This document shows, in pieces, positions 51,953 through 61,179 of a stretch of 64,000 nt of DNA. This DNA is from JAVBTR01 sp031556065 (lineage in GTDB: Bacteria; Bacillota; Clostridia; Christensenellales; Aristaeellaceae), in assembly GCA_031556065.1 (NCBI GenBank), contig JAVBTR010000084.1, positions 1-64,000 of the forward strand, in the 5' to 3' direction. The notes beneath the pieces are model-generated. The model did not search any database, was not told the origin of the DNA, and saw only the letters and a list, made by a program, of their open reading frames with translations. Position 1 is the stretch's first letter, and the number at the start of each line of letters is the position of its first letter. Both the position numbers and the translations under genes were made by a program.

Positions 51953-52876
51953 ATGATTACCACCATTTGCCTGAATCCCAGCTTGGATAAGACTGCTTAT
52001 GTGGATCAAATGCAGCCAGGGGATGTAAACAGGCTTTACGATATCAGGCTGGATATGGGCGGTAAGGGCCTAAATGTGGCCGTGGTTGCCCATAGATTAG
52101 GCATGAACACCCAATGCCTTGGAATCCTTGGAAAAGAAAGCACTCGCATGATGGAGCATTTTACGGTCCAGGAAGGACTGAGGACTTCTTTTCTAACCAT
52201 TGAAGGCAATGTACGCATGAACTTAAAGGTAGTCAGCAAGATCGATGGTCAGGTGACGGAGTTTAATGAACCTGGGCCTATTGTGACCGAAGCAGATTTT
52301 ATTTTGTTTCGGGAAATGGTCAAAAAAGAATGCGTTCAAAGCCGGTATTTTGTTCTAACAGGCAGCTTGCCTCCCGGCTGCAATGAAAACGCCTACAGCG
52401 CTTTAATGCAGGACATAAAAAGTGTACCGTGTATATTGGATACACTGGGCCGCCGGCTTTTAGATGCTTTATCCTCCAACCCTTTTATTGTTAAGCCCAA
52501 CTTATCGGAATTGGAAAGCACTTTAAATCGCAAACTAAATACCCTGCGGGATATTCGGGACGCGGGAAATGTACTGATTGAAAAGGGTGCCCAAAACGCC
52601 ATTATCTCCATGGGCAAGGCCGGTGCGCTTTTCACCAACGGGAAAAAGACTTTATATGCCCCAGCTCTTAGCGTTAAAGCCAAATCCACTGTAGGCGCGG
52701 GGGATGCCATGGTAGCCGGAATGCTCTTTGGCCTTGAAAAGGAAGACAGCATTTTGGAAGCCTTCAGGTGTGGTATTGCCGCCGGGGCTGCCAGTGTTAT
52801 GACTGAAGGTACCCAACTCATTCGCCTTGAAGATTTTAAAGCGCTTTTGCCCAAAGTGAAGGTACAAGGGGTGTAG
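51953..52876 (+). CDS. 1-phosphofructokinase / tagatose-6-phosphate kinase family (PfkB)
   Basis: A 307-residue sugar-phosphate kinase of the PfkB fold. N-terminal TICLNPSLDKTAYVD, the first signature DMGGKGLNVAVVAHRLG (near residue 36), TGSLPPGCN, VKPNLSELE, and the catalytic anion-hole motif STVGAGDAMVAGML (near 245). It fits FruK or LacC, but no PTS or tagatose genes lie alongside, so the substrate is open. AGGAGG precedes the ATG. The acetyltransferase starts one base after its stop. Confidence 0.88.
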   Translation: MITTICLNPSLDKTAYVDQMQPGDVNRLYDIRLDMGGKGLNVAVVAHRLGMNTQCLGILGKESTRMMEHFTVQEGLRTSFLTIEGNVRMNLKVVSKIDGQVTEFNEPGPIVTEADFILFREMVKKECVQSRYFVLTGSLPPGCNENAYSALMQDIKSVPCILDTLGRRLLDALSSNPFIVKPNLSELESTLNRKLNTLRDIRDAGNVLIEKGAQNAIISMGKAGALFTNGKKTLYAPALSVKAKSTVGAGDAMVAGMLFGLEKEDSILEAFRCGIAAGAASVMTEGTQLIRLEDFKALLPKVKVQGV

Positions 52877-52877
52877 T

Positions 52878-53342
52878 ATGGGCTTGTTTGACCGTTTTGG
52901 GCTTAGCAAAAAGCCAAGCTTTTCCGATGGGATCATCGATCTATACCCGTCGGAGCTAATGGAGGCCAATGAAGAACTGGGCGTAAAAAAAAGCTTCATG
53001 TTTCGTATTTCTCCCTATGGCACCATCAAAAACGCCGGGCGAATCAGCTTAAGGGTGGGCGAAAGCCGGGAGTTGTATTACTTTGGCCATATTGGGTATC
53101 ATGTGAACGAGGGTTACCGAGGCCGGCATTATGCTTTAAAAGCATGCCAGTTGCTTATTCCGCTCTTTAAGTCCTTAGGCCTGCGTTCTTTGGTTATTAC
53201 AACAGATGTGGACAACATCCCGAGCCGTAAAACTTGCGAAGAGTTAGGGTGCTATTTGGAAAGCATTGTTTTTGTGCCGGAGGATTTGCAATTGCGTTTC
53301 GATCTGCCAAGGCAAAAGTGCCGCTATATCCTCATTATTTGA
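52878..53342 (+). CDS. GNAT family N-acetyltransferase
   Basis: A 154-residue protein. IGYHVNEGYRGRHYALKACQLL near residue 75 matches the acetyl-CoA binding motif A (R/Q-x-x-G-x-A form), and TTDVDNIPSRKTCEELGCYLE is the following motif B. The N-terminal 30 residues do not match the family and may be a docking segment. Substrate unknown. It is coupled to the kinase gene by a 1-base gap and ends at a terminator. Confidence 0.8.
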   Translation: MGLFDRFGLSKKPSFSDGIIDLYPSELMEANEELGVKKSFMFRISPYGTIKNAGRISLRVGESRELYYFGHIGYHVNEGYRGRHYALKACQLLIPLFKSLGLRSLVITTDVDNIPSRKTCEELGCYLESIVFVPEDLQLRFDLPRQKCRYILII

Positions 53343-53356
53343 AGATGTCTTATTTG

Positions 53357-53415
53357 AAGTCTCAAAGCATAGGCTCTAAATGCATCCTATTTGGCTATGA
53401 GACTTTTCTTTTTTA
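53357..53415 (+). terminator. intrinsic terminator after the kinase-acetyltransferase pair
   Basis: AAGTCTCA (53357-53364) pairs with TGAGACTT (53398-53405), with further pairing ATAGG/CCTAT inside, followed by TTTCTTTTTT. Confidence 0.7.
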
Positions 53416-53480
53416 GTAAAATAGGGTAGAATATAAAGGATAACGTGTTAGCTATGGCAAAGCAAGGGAGGCATCGGCCA

Positions 53481-54263
53481 ATGGAAAAGACGATCAATGG
53501 TGTCTCAATCTACTATGAACAGTACGGAGACAAGGGAGAAAACGTACTGTTGCTTCATGGCTGGATGTGCGATACCACGTTTTTTACCCCCATCGCCAAG
53601 GCTCTGAGTGAAAAGCTAAGGGTGACCGTCATCGATTTCCCAGGCCATGGTAAAAAAAGCGGCAGGCCGCCAGAACCCTGGGGCGTGCCGGAATACGCTC
53701 AGGCGGTTCAAGAGCTAATGGTGCAGCTTCATATTCCTTCCGCCCATTTCATTGGCCACTCTTTCGGTGGACGGGTAATTATCTACATGGCGGCAACTTG
53801 GCCGGAGCTTATCAAAAAAATGATCATTACTGGCGGCGCGGGCATTAAAAAGCCTCAAACCGAGGAAGATAAAAGGCGTTCCCAACAGTATCAGAAGCTT
53901 AAAAAGCGTTATGAATGGATGAAAAGCACCAGGCTTTTCGGAGGGCTGCCAGATAAACTAGGCAACGCTTTGCGGGAAAAGTACGGTTCCAGGGACTACA
54001 ACAGCCTGGACGAGGAAATGCGTAAAACCTTCGTTAAAGTCATTAATCTGGATTTGCGGCCCATGCTTTCAGAAATAAAGGCCCCCACACTGCTCATCTG
54101 GGGGGATAAAGACACGGAGACTCCCATATGGATGGGTGAAACCATGGCCGCGGAAATTCCCGATGGAGCGCTAATCACATTTGAGGGCGGCTCCCATTAC
54201 GCTTATTTAGAGCAATGGCAACGGTTTTCCACCATTGCACTGCATTTTTTTACCGAGGTGTAA
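53481..54263 (+). CDS. alpha/beta hydrolase
   Basis: A 260-residue cytosolic hydrolase. NVLLLHGWMCDTTFF holds the oxyanion HG, GHSFGGRVIIY the nucleophile Ser (near residue 95), LLIWGDKDTETP the Asp, and GGSHYAYLEQW the His. GGGAGG lies 9 bases before the ATG at 53481; the open frame back to 53445 is not used. It is the first gene of a four-gene cluster with a membrane MurF-like ligase (3 bases downstream), Ddl and a small membrane protein. A role on a wall-precursor ester or amide is possible but only suggested by position. Confidence 0.83.
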   Translation: MEKTINGVSIYYEQYGDKGENVLLLHGWMCDTTFFTPIAKALSEKLRVTVIDFPGHGKKSGRPPEPWGVPEYAQAVQELMVQLHIPSAHFIGHSFGGRVIIYMAATWPELIKKMIITGGAGIKKPQTEEDKRRSQQYQKLKKRYEWMKSTRLFGGLPDKLGNALREKYGSRDYNSLDEEMRKTFVKVINLDLRPMLSEIKAPTLLIWGDKDTETPIWMGETMAAEIPDGALITFEGGSHYAYLEQWQRFSTIALHFFTEV

Positions 54264-54266
54264 CGG

Positions 54267-55868
54267 ATGTTCGATTTTTTAGGTAACCTGCTATTGATTT
54301 GCGCTCCTGGGGTGGGGTGTATTTTCGCAGCCCATAGCCTAATCCACTACTTTCAGTTAGAAAGCTATCAATTTCCGGGGTTCTATCATTCTATTAAGCG
54401 GAACTTAAAGCGGGCTGTTTTCCCCGGTACTATGCTGGCAGTGCTTTTCTTTGCCCTATACATCGCTGCCGGAAACATTATGGAATCCGGGGAAGGTTTA
54501 GTGCTTTTCTTTATTTCTGTTGTCACTTTTGTTTTAAGCGCCCTGGGCGGCTGGTGGATCGGCAAACTGTTTCAGGATAAAAAGGCCAAAAAGGCCCTTA
54601 ACATAACCGCCCGTGTCAAGCGTTTGTATGTGGTCTTATTTATTGTTTGCGTGGCCGTCTGTATCTCTATTGATGGGCTTCATACAAAGTATGTGCTGGT
54701 ATTCATGCCTCTCCTTTTGCCCATTTGGGTGGCGCTGGCGGGGCTTATGGCTTGGCCTATCGAAAAGGGGATTAGCGAATATTATTTTAGGGATGCCCGC
54801 CGCAAGCTTCTTGCCATGGATCGGCTGATCCGTATCGGCATTACAGGGAGCTATGGCAAAACCTCCGTTAAGTTTATACTAGGCACCGTCCTTGGCGAAA
54901 AATACAAAACCTTTGTAACCCCTGCCAGCTTTAACACGCCCATGGGTGTTACACGGGCTATTAGGGAAAACCTGCAGCCCGGCTGTCAGGTTTTCATATC
55001 CGAAATGGGTGCCCGCCACGTGGGAGATATAAAGGAAATGTGCCGCTTGGTAAAGCCTACTTACGGCATTTTAACTTCCGTAGGCCCACAGCATCTGGAA
55101 ACCTTTAAAACCATCGAAAGGATCGCTCAAACCAAATACGAGCTGATCGATGCCTTGCCTGAAAACGGCTGCGCCATTTTCCCAGATGATGGGGCTATCT
55201 GCAAAAAATGTTACGATCAAACGCAAAAAACCAAAGTGCTTGTGTCTGTTCATGGTCAGGTGGATGTATACGCCGGGCAAATCAAAGCCACTCCTCAGGG
55301 CAGCCAATTTGATTTATATATTGAAGGCAGGCCCTACCCTTGTCAAACCAAGCTTTTAGGGGAGCATAACATTCAAAACATTCTTCTGGCGGCGGCTATG
55401 GCATTGCAAATCGGCCTGACCCCCAAGGAAGTGGCCGCTGGTATCAGTAAGGTGGAGCCTGTTGAGCACCGGCTACAAATTATCCCCAGCAATAATGGCA
55501 TGACGATTATCGATGACGCCTTTAACAGCAATCCGGTCGGTGCCAGCGCGGCTTTAAAAGTATTAAAGGGCTTTGATGCCCGCCGCATCATTATTACCCC
55601 GGGCATGGTTGAATTAGGCGAAAAAGAAGCAGACTATAACCGGCAATTTGGTGAAGAAATGGCCACCAGCGTGGATATTGCCATTATTATTGGCAAAAAG
55701 CGGGCGCAGCCCATTTTAGACGGCTTAAAAAAAGGTGGCATGAGCGATGAAAACGTCTTTTGCGTTCAAAGCCTGGATGAATCCACCCAGATTCTGCAAA
55801 AACTGATGCGGGCTGGCGATGTGATTCTTTATGAAAACGATTTGCCGGATAACTATAACGAAGCGTGA
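54267..55868 (+). CDS. membrane-anchored MurF-like Mur ligase
   Basis: A 533-residue ligase of unusual architecture. The first 175 residues form about five membrane helices (for example VLFFALYIAAGNIM, LFFISVVTFVLSALGGWWIG, LVFMPLLLPIWVALAGLMAW). They replace the UDP-binding N-terminal domain of ordinary MurF. Then come the ATP site ITGSYGKTSVKF (near residue 196), FISEMGARHVGDI, GEHNIQNILLAAAMA, and the MurF signature IIDDAFNSNPVGASAAL (near 420). It probably adds a D-Ala-D-Ala-type dipeptide or similar group to a membrane-linked acceptor. It overlaps the ddl region, and translation is likely coupled. Confidence 0.82.
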   Translation: MFDFLGNLLLICAPGVGCIFAAHSLIHYFQLESYQFPGFYHSIKRNLKRAVFPGTMLAVLFFALYIAAGNIMESGEGLVLFFISVVTFVLSALGGWWIGKLFQDKKAKKALNITARVKRLYVVLFIVCVAVCISIDGLHTKYVLVFMPLLLPIWVALAGLMAWPIEKGISEYYFRDARRKLLAMDRLIRIGITGSYGKTSVKFILGTVLGEKYKTFVTPASFNTPMGVTRAIRENLQPGCQVFISEMGARHVGDIKEMCRLVKPTYGILTSVGPQHLETFKTIERIAQTKYELIDALPENGCAIFPDDGAICKKCYDQTQKTKVLVSVHGQVDVYAGQIKATPQGSQFDLYIEGRPYPCQTKLLGEHNIQNILLAAAMALQIGLTPKEVAAGISKVEPVEHRLQIIPSNNGMTIIDDAFNSNPVGASAALKVLKGFDARRIIITPGMVELGEKEADYNRQFGEEMATSVDIAIIIGKKRAQPILDGLKKGGMSDENVFCVQSLDESTQILQKLMRAGDVILYENDLPDNYNEA

Positions 55869-55891
55869 TTGAATCCATGGAGGTAGTAAAA

Positions 55892-57118
55892 ATGGAAAAG
55901 AAAAGCATTGGTGTTATCTTTGGCTCCAGATCCTGTGAGCATGATGTATCCATTATCAGCGCGGTACAGCTAATGGCCTCAATGAACCTGGATAAATACG
56001 ACTTGGTGCCGATCTACATCGCGTATAATGGCCAATGGTACACCGGAGAACCTTTGAAAAAGATTGCCACCTATACCCATTTCGACGAAAACACCTTGGA
56101 TATTACCCCTGTGGCGCTGGACTTGGCTGCTCAAGGGGAACTAGTTACATTTCAGGCCGCCAAAGGGCTATTTGCAAGCGGCATGAAACGCCAGGTGGTA
56201 GCCCACATTGATTGTGCCTGTATTGTGATGCACGGTATGAACGGGGAAGATGGTACCCTTCAGGGTCTTTTTGAAATGGCCAATATTCCCTATACCTCTA
56301 CCGGTGTGGCGGGTTCCGCCATTGGTATGGATAAAATTATGATGAAGCAATTTTTTCGCGGTGCCGGACTGCCTGTTTTAGACAGCCTTTGGTTTTCCGC
56401 CAACGAATACCAGAGCAATAAAGAGCAGGCAGCAAAAAAAATCGAAGATCAAATTGGTTATCCGGTTTTTATAAAGCCCGCTAATTTGGGTTCTTCCATT
56501 GGGGTTTCCAAGGTAAGCGGCCAGGATGAACTGGAAGAAGCCATGGAGCTGGCGTTCTCCCTGGATCGCAGGGTGCTGGTGGAAAAGGGTTTAAACAAGC
56601 CTGTGGAAATCAATTGTTCTGTGTTGGGCTATGATGGAGAATGCCGGGCTTCCGTTCTTGAAATGCCCAATACCGGCGGGGATTTTTTGGATTTCGTAGG
56701 CAAATACATGCGTAGCGCAGGGCAATCTGAAGGCATGGCCTCCTTGGCCCGGCTCGTGCCGGCTCCCATTGAAGACAATTTACGGGATAACATCCAAAAC
56801 ATGTCCAAGGCCATTTTTCAGATGTTGGATTGCAAGGGTGTTGTACGCATCGATTTCATGAAGGAACCGGACAGCAGCGATTTTTACATTACGGAAATCA
56901 ACACCATCCCAGGGTCTCTGGCGTTCTATCTTTGGGAGCATGATGGTCTGCCCTATTCGGAACTGATTGATAAAATGATCGGTTACGCCTTTAAAGCTTT
57001 TGAAGACAAAAACAATCACAACTACACTCATAAAACCGAAATCCTACAATCGCTGCAATTGGGCGGAAAAGCAGGGGGCACAAAAGGCGGTTCAAAAATA
57101 ACCGGGAGCAAAATATAA
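55892..57118 (+). CDS. ddl: D-alanine-D-alanine ligase
   Basis: An ATP-grasp ligase that makes D-Ala-D-Ala for wall precursors. GVIFGSRSCEHDVSIISAVQL at the N-terminus, MHGMNGEDGTLQGLFEMANIPYTSTG, ATP-grasp KPANLGSSIGVSKV, and metal/ATP motifs VVRIDFM and ITEINTIPGSLAFYLW. The omega loop keeps a Lys-Tyr (VGKYMRS), consistent with D-Ala rather than D-Lac as second substrate. At 408 residues it is longer than usual, with a Gly/Lys-rich C-terminal tail. The start at 55892 follows GGAGGT by 7 bases; the frame is open from 55865. Confidence 0.92.
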   Translation: MEKKSIGVIFGSRSCEHDVSIISAVQLMASMNLDKYDLVPIYIAYNGQWYTGEPLKKIATYTHFDENTLDITPVALDLAAQGELVTFQAAKGLFASGMKRQVVAHIDCACIVMHGMNGEDGTLQGLFEMANIPYTSTGVAGSAIGMDKIMMKQFFRGAGLPVLDSLWFSANEYQSNKEQAAKKIEDQIGYPVFIKPANLGSSIGVSKVSGQDELEEAMELAFSLDRRVLVEKGLNKPVEINCSVLGYDGECRASVLEMPNTGGDFLDFVGKYMRSAGQSEGMASLARLVPAPIEDNLRDNIQNMSKAIFQMLDCKGVVRIDFMKEPDSSDFYITEINTIPGSLAFYLWEHDGLPYSELIDKMIGYAFKAFEDKNNHNYTHKTEILQSLQLGGKAGGTKGGSKITGSKI

Positions 57119-57546
57119 TGAAAAATACACAACAGCAAAAAGAATACTACCAGGAAGAATATGAAGAACCCTTTGTGGATGAACCGGAGGTCATTGCTAC
57201 CAGCCACACCATTCAACTTACCTGTACCTTGGCGGCCATGTCCAGCTTGTTCGCGGTGTTTTTATATTTTGCGGACAATAAAAGCAGGGCTGTCCGCCGC
57301 ACGGCCGTACAGTCTGTTGGCTGGGGCGCGCTGTTTCTAGTACTGTCGCTGATCATCATTTTTATTAACGCTATATGCGCCACGTTACCCATTATTAAAA
57401 TGGTAGTGGGTCTGGTTTTAACTATTATCCATTTGGCGCTGGCGGGCTACTTTATCTTTATTAAAGTAAAGCTTATGTATAATGCTTACCGGGGCTTTGG
57501 CTACAGCGTGCCTATGATAGGCGAGCATATACGTAAATACGAATGA
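57118..57546 (+). CDS. small DUF4870-like membrane protein
   Basis: A 142-residue protein with an acidic, Gln/Glu/Tyr-rich N-terminus (KEYYQEEYEEPFVDEPE). Three membrane helices follow, with NKSRAVRRTAVQSVGWG between the first two, resembling DUF4870/Tic20-like proteins. Function unknown. Its ATG overlaps the ddl stop as TAATG, so it is tightly coupled to the MurF-like/Ddl genes. dxs begins 28 bases later, possibly on the same transcript. Confidence 0.72.
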   Translation: MKNTQQQKEYYQEEYEEPFVDEPEVIATSHTIQLTCTLAAMSSLFAVFLYFADNKSRAVRRTAVQSVGWGALFLVLSLIIIFINAICATLPIIKMVVGLVLTIIHLALAGYFIFIKVKLMYNAYRGFGYSVPMIGEHIRKYE

Positions 57547-57574
57547 AGATTGGAAAATGCGGTGAGGAAATGCC

Positions 57575-59449
57575 ATGATCCATTTAAAAGACATTAAAAC
57601 ACCAGATCAATTAAAAACATTATCATACGATGAGTTGGCCGTTTTGGGTGAAGAGATCCGGCAGGAAATTATCAGCACGGTTGCCAACCAAGGAGGCCAT
57701 CTGGCCTCTAATTTGGGTGTGGTTGAAATCACCATGGCCATGCACCGGGTTTTCAATACCCCCAAGGACAAGATTGTATTCGATGTAGGCCACCAGGCTT
57801 ATCCCCATAAGCTGTTAACAGGCCGCTACTACCGTTTTTCCACCCTGCGTACCTTCGCCGGGATTTCCGGCTTCCCCAAGCGCAGCGAAAGTGAATACGA
57901 TTGTTTTGAGACTGGCCACGCTTCTACAGCCATTTCGGCGGCATTGGGCATGGCTAGGGCAAGAGATATAAAAAAAGAAGACCATCACGTGATTGCGTTG
58001 GTAGGAGATGGAGCGCTTACCGGCGGCATGTGCTATGAAGCGCTGAATGACGCAGGCAATGATCAAACCAGGCTCATCGTCATATTAAACGATAATGAAA
58101 TGTCTATTTCGAAAAACGTAGGGGGGCTTTCGAGGCATTTAACGGCCATTCGCGGAAGTGTTGGCTACCGCAAAACCAAATCCGCTGTGAAAAGGGGTCT
58201 GGCAAAATTACCCTTTATCGGCTATGGCATACAGGTTTTCATGTCAGTGGTAAAGGATACCATCAAACGGGCCTATACCGAAAAGGACGGCTTTTTCGAT
58301 GCCTTGGGCTTCCACTATCTGGGCCCTGTAGATGGCCACGATTTAAAGGGCCTTGAAAAGGTGTTGGAACAGGCCAAGAATTATGATGAACCGGTGCTGG
58401 TTCATTGTATTACCCAAAAAGGCCATGGTTACCAGCAAGCGGAAGAGCAGCCAGATATTTTCCATGGCATTGCTCCTTTCTACGTTGAGAGCGGGGATTT
58501 AAAAAAGCAATCCTCAAAGCATGCCTATGGCGAAATCGCAGGGGTCACATTGGCCCAAATGGCCCGAACCAACGAAAGCATAGTTGCTATTACAGCAGCT
58601 ATGCCCACAGGCACTGGCATGCACCTGTTCGGTTTTGAACACCCGGAGAAGCTGTTCGATGTGGGCATTGCAGAGCAACACGGAGTAACCTTGGCGGCAG
58701 GCTTGGCCAGCCAGGGGATCAGGCCTTATTTCGCGGTTTATTCCAGCTTTTTGCAGCGTGGCTACGACCAGATTTTCCATGATGTATGCTTGCAGAGGTT
58801 GCCCGTTTGCTTCCTTTTGGATAGGGCTGGCATTGGCGGGGAAGACGGCGCCACCCACCATGGCATATTCGATATCGCCTACCTTCGGCATATTCCCGGC
58901 ATCACCATTATGGCCCCAAGGGATGAACACGAGCTTAGGGCCATGCTTCATTGGACAACCACTCAAAACGGTCCCTGTGCTATCCGCTACCCGCGAAAAA
59001 GCGTGGATCTAAGCAAAAATTATCCTTATCCCGGCTTTAAAGCAAGTCAGTGGGAAGAAATGAAAAAAGGCAACCACGCAGCTATTTTGACCTTTGGCTC
59101 CATGCTCCAAACGGCACTTGAAACAGCCAAGCTGTTTGAAGCAAGCGGTATGATAGTCAGTGTCATTAACTGCGCCACCATCAAACCTTTGGATGAAGCC
59201 ATGCTTCTTTCGATTGCCAGGCAAATGCCGTTTTTCACTTTGGAGGAGCATACCATTGCGGGAGGCTTTGGCAGCGCAGTAGCGGAATGCTGTATTTTGA
59301 ACGAAGTAACGGGACCGCTTTATATGTATGGCATCCCCGATACTTTTGTGCAGCATGGCAGCCATGACAGGCTTATGCATTACCTGGGGCTGGATGCCCA
59401 GCAGTTGTTTAACCAAATGCGCAGACGTTTAGAGGAAGTAAGAGGGTAA
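57575..59449 (+). CDS. dxs: 1-deoxy-D-xylulose-5-phosphate synthase
   Basis: First enzyme of the MEP isoprenoid pathway, using thiamine diphosphate to join pyruvate and glyceraldehyde 3-phosphate. HLASNLGVVEITMAMHRVF, DVGHQAYPHKLLTGR, the cofactor motif GDGALTGGMCYEALNDAGN (near residue 148), GIAEQHGVTLAAGLA, and DRAGIGGEDGATHHG. Length 624. tlyA starts one base after the stop. Confidence 0.96.
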   Translation: MIHLKDIKTPDQLKTLSYDELAVLGEEIRQEIISTVANQGGHLASNLGVVEITMAMHRVFNTPKDKIVFDVGHQAYPHKLLTGRYYRFSTLRTFAGISGFPKRSESEYDCFETGHASTAISAALGMARARDIKKEDHHVIALVGDGALTGGMCYEALNDAGNDQTRLIVILNDNEMSISKNVGGLSRHLTAIRGSVGYRKTKSAVKRGLAKLPFIGYGIQVFMSVVKDTIKRAYTEKDGFFDALGFHYLGPVDGHDLKGLEKVLEQAKNYDEPVLVHCITQKGHGYQQAEEQPDIFHGIAPFYVESGDLKKQSSKHAYGEIAGVTLAQMARTNESIVAITAAMPTGTGMHLFGFEHPEKLFDVGIAEQHGVTLAAGLASQGIRPYFAVYSSFLQRGYDQIFHDVCLQRLPVCFLLDRAGIGGEDGATHHGIFDIAYLRHIPGITIMAPRDEHELRAMLHWTTTQNGPCAIRYPRKSVDLSKNYPYPGFKASQWEEMKKGNHAAILTFGSMLQTALETAKLFEASGMIVSVINCATIKPLDEAMLLSIARQMPFFTLEEHTIAGGFGSAVAECCILNEVTGPLYMYGIPDTFVQHGSHDRLMHYLGLDAQQLFNQMRRRLEEVRG

Positions 59450-59450
59450 C

Positions 59451-60269
59451 ATGGTGGGAAAAATGAGGGTAGACGTGGCTTTGGTGGCCCGGGGCATGAC
59501 ACAAAGCCGTGAAAAGGCCCAGGCCCAGGTTTTAGCCGGACTGGTATACGTGGGGGAACGAAAGGTCAATAAGCCGTCTGAACAGGTGGGGGAATCGGAT
59601 GAATTGATCCTTCGAGGTCACGTTCACCCCTATGTGAGCCGCGGCGGCCTTAAACTGGAAAAAGCGCTAAATGCCTTTAATGTTAATGTTCAGGATGCTA
59701 TTGCTATGGATATCGGTGCGGCCACCGGTGGGTTCACCGATGTGCTTTTACGAAACGGTGCCAAGCACGTATACGCTATCGATGTGGGCTATGGCCAACT
59801 GGATTGGAAATTGCGAAACGACAGCCGGGTAACCGTTATGGAACGTACCAATGCCAGAGCCTTAACGGTGGACCATTTCCCTTTGCGGCCTGCAATGACG
59901 GTTATGGATGTATCTTTTATTTCCATTAAAGTGATTTTGCCCGTAGCGGCGCAGATTATGGGCGATCATGGCCGCTTTTTCACCTTAATCAAGCCCCAGT
60001 TTGAAGCCGGCAGAGAAAAGGTGGGCAAAAAAGGCGTCGTAAGAGAGGCAAAAGTTCATATGGAGGTGATTCAGGATATTGTCACCTTTGTTCAACACAT
60101 GGGATGGTTTGTAAACGGCTTAAGCTTTTCGCCCATTACAGGGCCTGAAGGGAATATTGAATTTCTGGCCTGGATTCAAAAAGAACATGTTTCCGGCTTT
60201 GACGCCAGCCCCGGAGCCATTGCGACTTTGGTTGAAACTGCTCATCTATCCCTTAAAAAGGAGATATAA
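59451..60269 (+). CDS. tlyA: TlyA family rRNA methyltransferase
   Basis: A 272-residue protein with an N-terminal S4 RNA-binding domain (RVDVALVARGMTQSREKAQ, to about residue 65). An FtsJ/RrmJ-type methyltransferase follows, with SAM motif AMDIGAATGGFTDVLL near residue 88 and GGLKLEKAL before it. TlyA proteins 2'-O-methylate rRNA; older hemolysin labels come from heterologous assays. The start at 59451 follows AAGAGGG; an ATG at 59463 is also possible. Its position after dxs is conserved in Clostridia. Confidence 0.9.
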   Translation: MVGKMRVDVALVARGMTQSREKAQAQVLAGLVYVGERKVNKPSEQVGESDELILRGHVHPYVSRGGLKLEKALNAFNVNVQDAIAMDIGAATGGFTDVLLRNGAKHVYAIDVGYGQLDWKLRNDSRVTVMERTNARALTVDHFPLRPAMTVMDVSFISIKVILPVAAQIMGDHGRFFTLIKPQFEAGREKVGKKGVVREAKVHMEVIQDIVTFVQHMGWFVNGLSFSPITGPEGNIEFLAWIQKEHVSGFDASPGAIATLVETAHLSLKKEI

Positions 60270-60271
60270 TA

Positions 60272-60300
60272 TTGCTTGAATATTCAACTTGTGGTAAAAT
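60272..60300 (+). promoter_or_regulatory. SigmaA promoter of nadK-argR-recN
   Basis: TTGCTT (60272-60277) and TAAAAT (60295-60300) are 17 bases apart with a TGG extension, 23 bases before nadK. Confidence 0.7.
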
Positions 60301-60323
60301 ATTAGCCATATTGGAGGTCTGAT

Positions 60324-61163
60324 ATGGAACCGAAATCGATTGGGCTATTGGTGCACTCCTACAGGGCGGACAGGCTTGAAGAAGCTTCCAAGGCCATTGC
60401 GTGTTTGCGCGCCAACGGCATTTCTGTTTTCGTAGAACAATGGCTTGCGCAGGAAATGGAAGAAACCCTTTCCATACTGGGTGCCCCCGTGGACGCGATT
60501 ATCGCCCTTGGCGGCGATGGAACGCTGCTCCGGGCCGCCAAATACGCCATTGAGTGGGATATTCCTTTATTAGGCATTAACCTTGGACGCATTGGCTTTT
60601 TAACAGAGGTAGAGCAGGAATCTTTAGGCGAAGCCATTGGTTTATTGGCCACAGGGCGGTTCGAAATTGAACCCCGGATGCTCCTAGATGTAATGGTTGA
60701 AGGCAAAAAGCCCATTCGCGCTATTAATGACGCAGTGATCAGCCGCAGCGGCTATGCCCGGCTGGTATCCATTGATGCCTCTATTTCCGGGGAATTGATC
60801 GGTACCTACAGAGCCGATGGACTGATCGTATCAAGCCCCACAGGCTCTACCGGCTATTCTCTCTCCGCTGGCGGCCCTATTGTAAGCCCGGATGTCCAGT
60901 GCATGATTATTTCGCCTATCTGCGCCCATTCTTTGCAGCACCGGCCTGTAGTGGTGTCGGCAAAGGAAACCATCCATTTACATCTGGGCTGCGATCAAGA
61001 CCGTTCCCTGGCGCTGGTGGTAGATGGCATGGAGCCTGTTATGCTCAAATGCGGCACCCAGGTACATATCAAAAAATCCGACGCGACACTGAAATTAATC
61101 CGGTTCGACACGCCCCATTTTTTCACCTTGGTACGCAGCAAACTCAACGAATGGACTCGCTGA
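60324..61163 (+). CDS. nadK: NAD kinase
   Basis: Phosphorylates NAD to NADP. GGDGTLLRAAKYA (near residue 60) is the diagnostic GGDGT motif, followed by INLGRIGFLTEVEQ, and SSPTGSTGYSLSAGGPIVSP (near 172). Length 279, cytosolic. TTGGAGGT precedes the ATG. argR follows after 16 bases. Confidence 0.95.
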   Translation: MEPKSIGLLVHSYRADRLEEASKAIACLRANGISVFVEQWLAQEMEETLSILGAPVDAIIALGGDGTLLRAAKYAIEWDIPLLGINLGRIGFLTEVEQESLGEAIGLLATGRFEIEPRMLLDVMVEGKKPIRAINDAVISRSGYARLVSIDASISGELIGTYRADGLIVSSPTGSTGYSLSAGGPIVSPDVQCMIISPICAHSLQHRPVVVSAKETIHLHLGCDQDRSLALVVDGMEPVMLKCGTQVHIKKSDATLKLIRFDTPHFFTLVRSKLNEWTR

Positions 61164-61179
61164 AAGGCAGGAGGTAACC

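Noticed and set aside
59451..60269. Hemolysin annotation for TlyA
   Set aside because: S4 plus FtsJ-type methyltransferase domains explain the protein; no toxin feature is visible.
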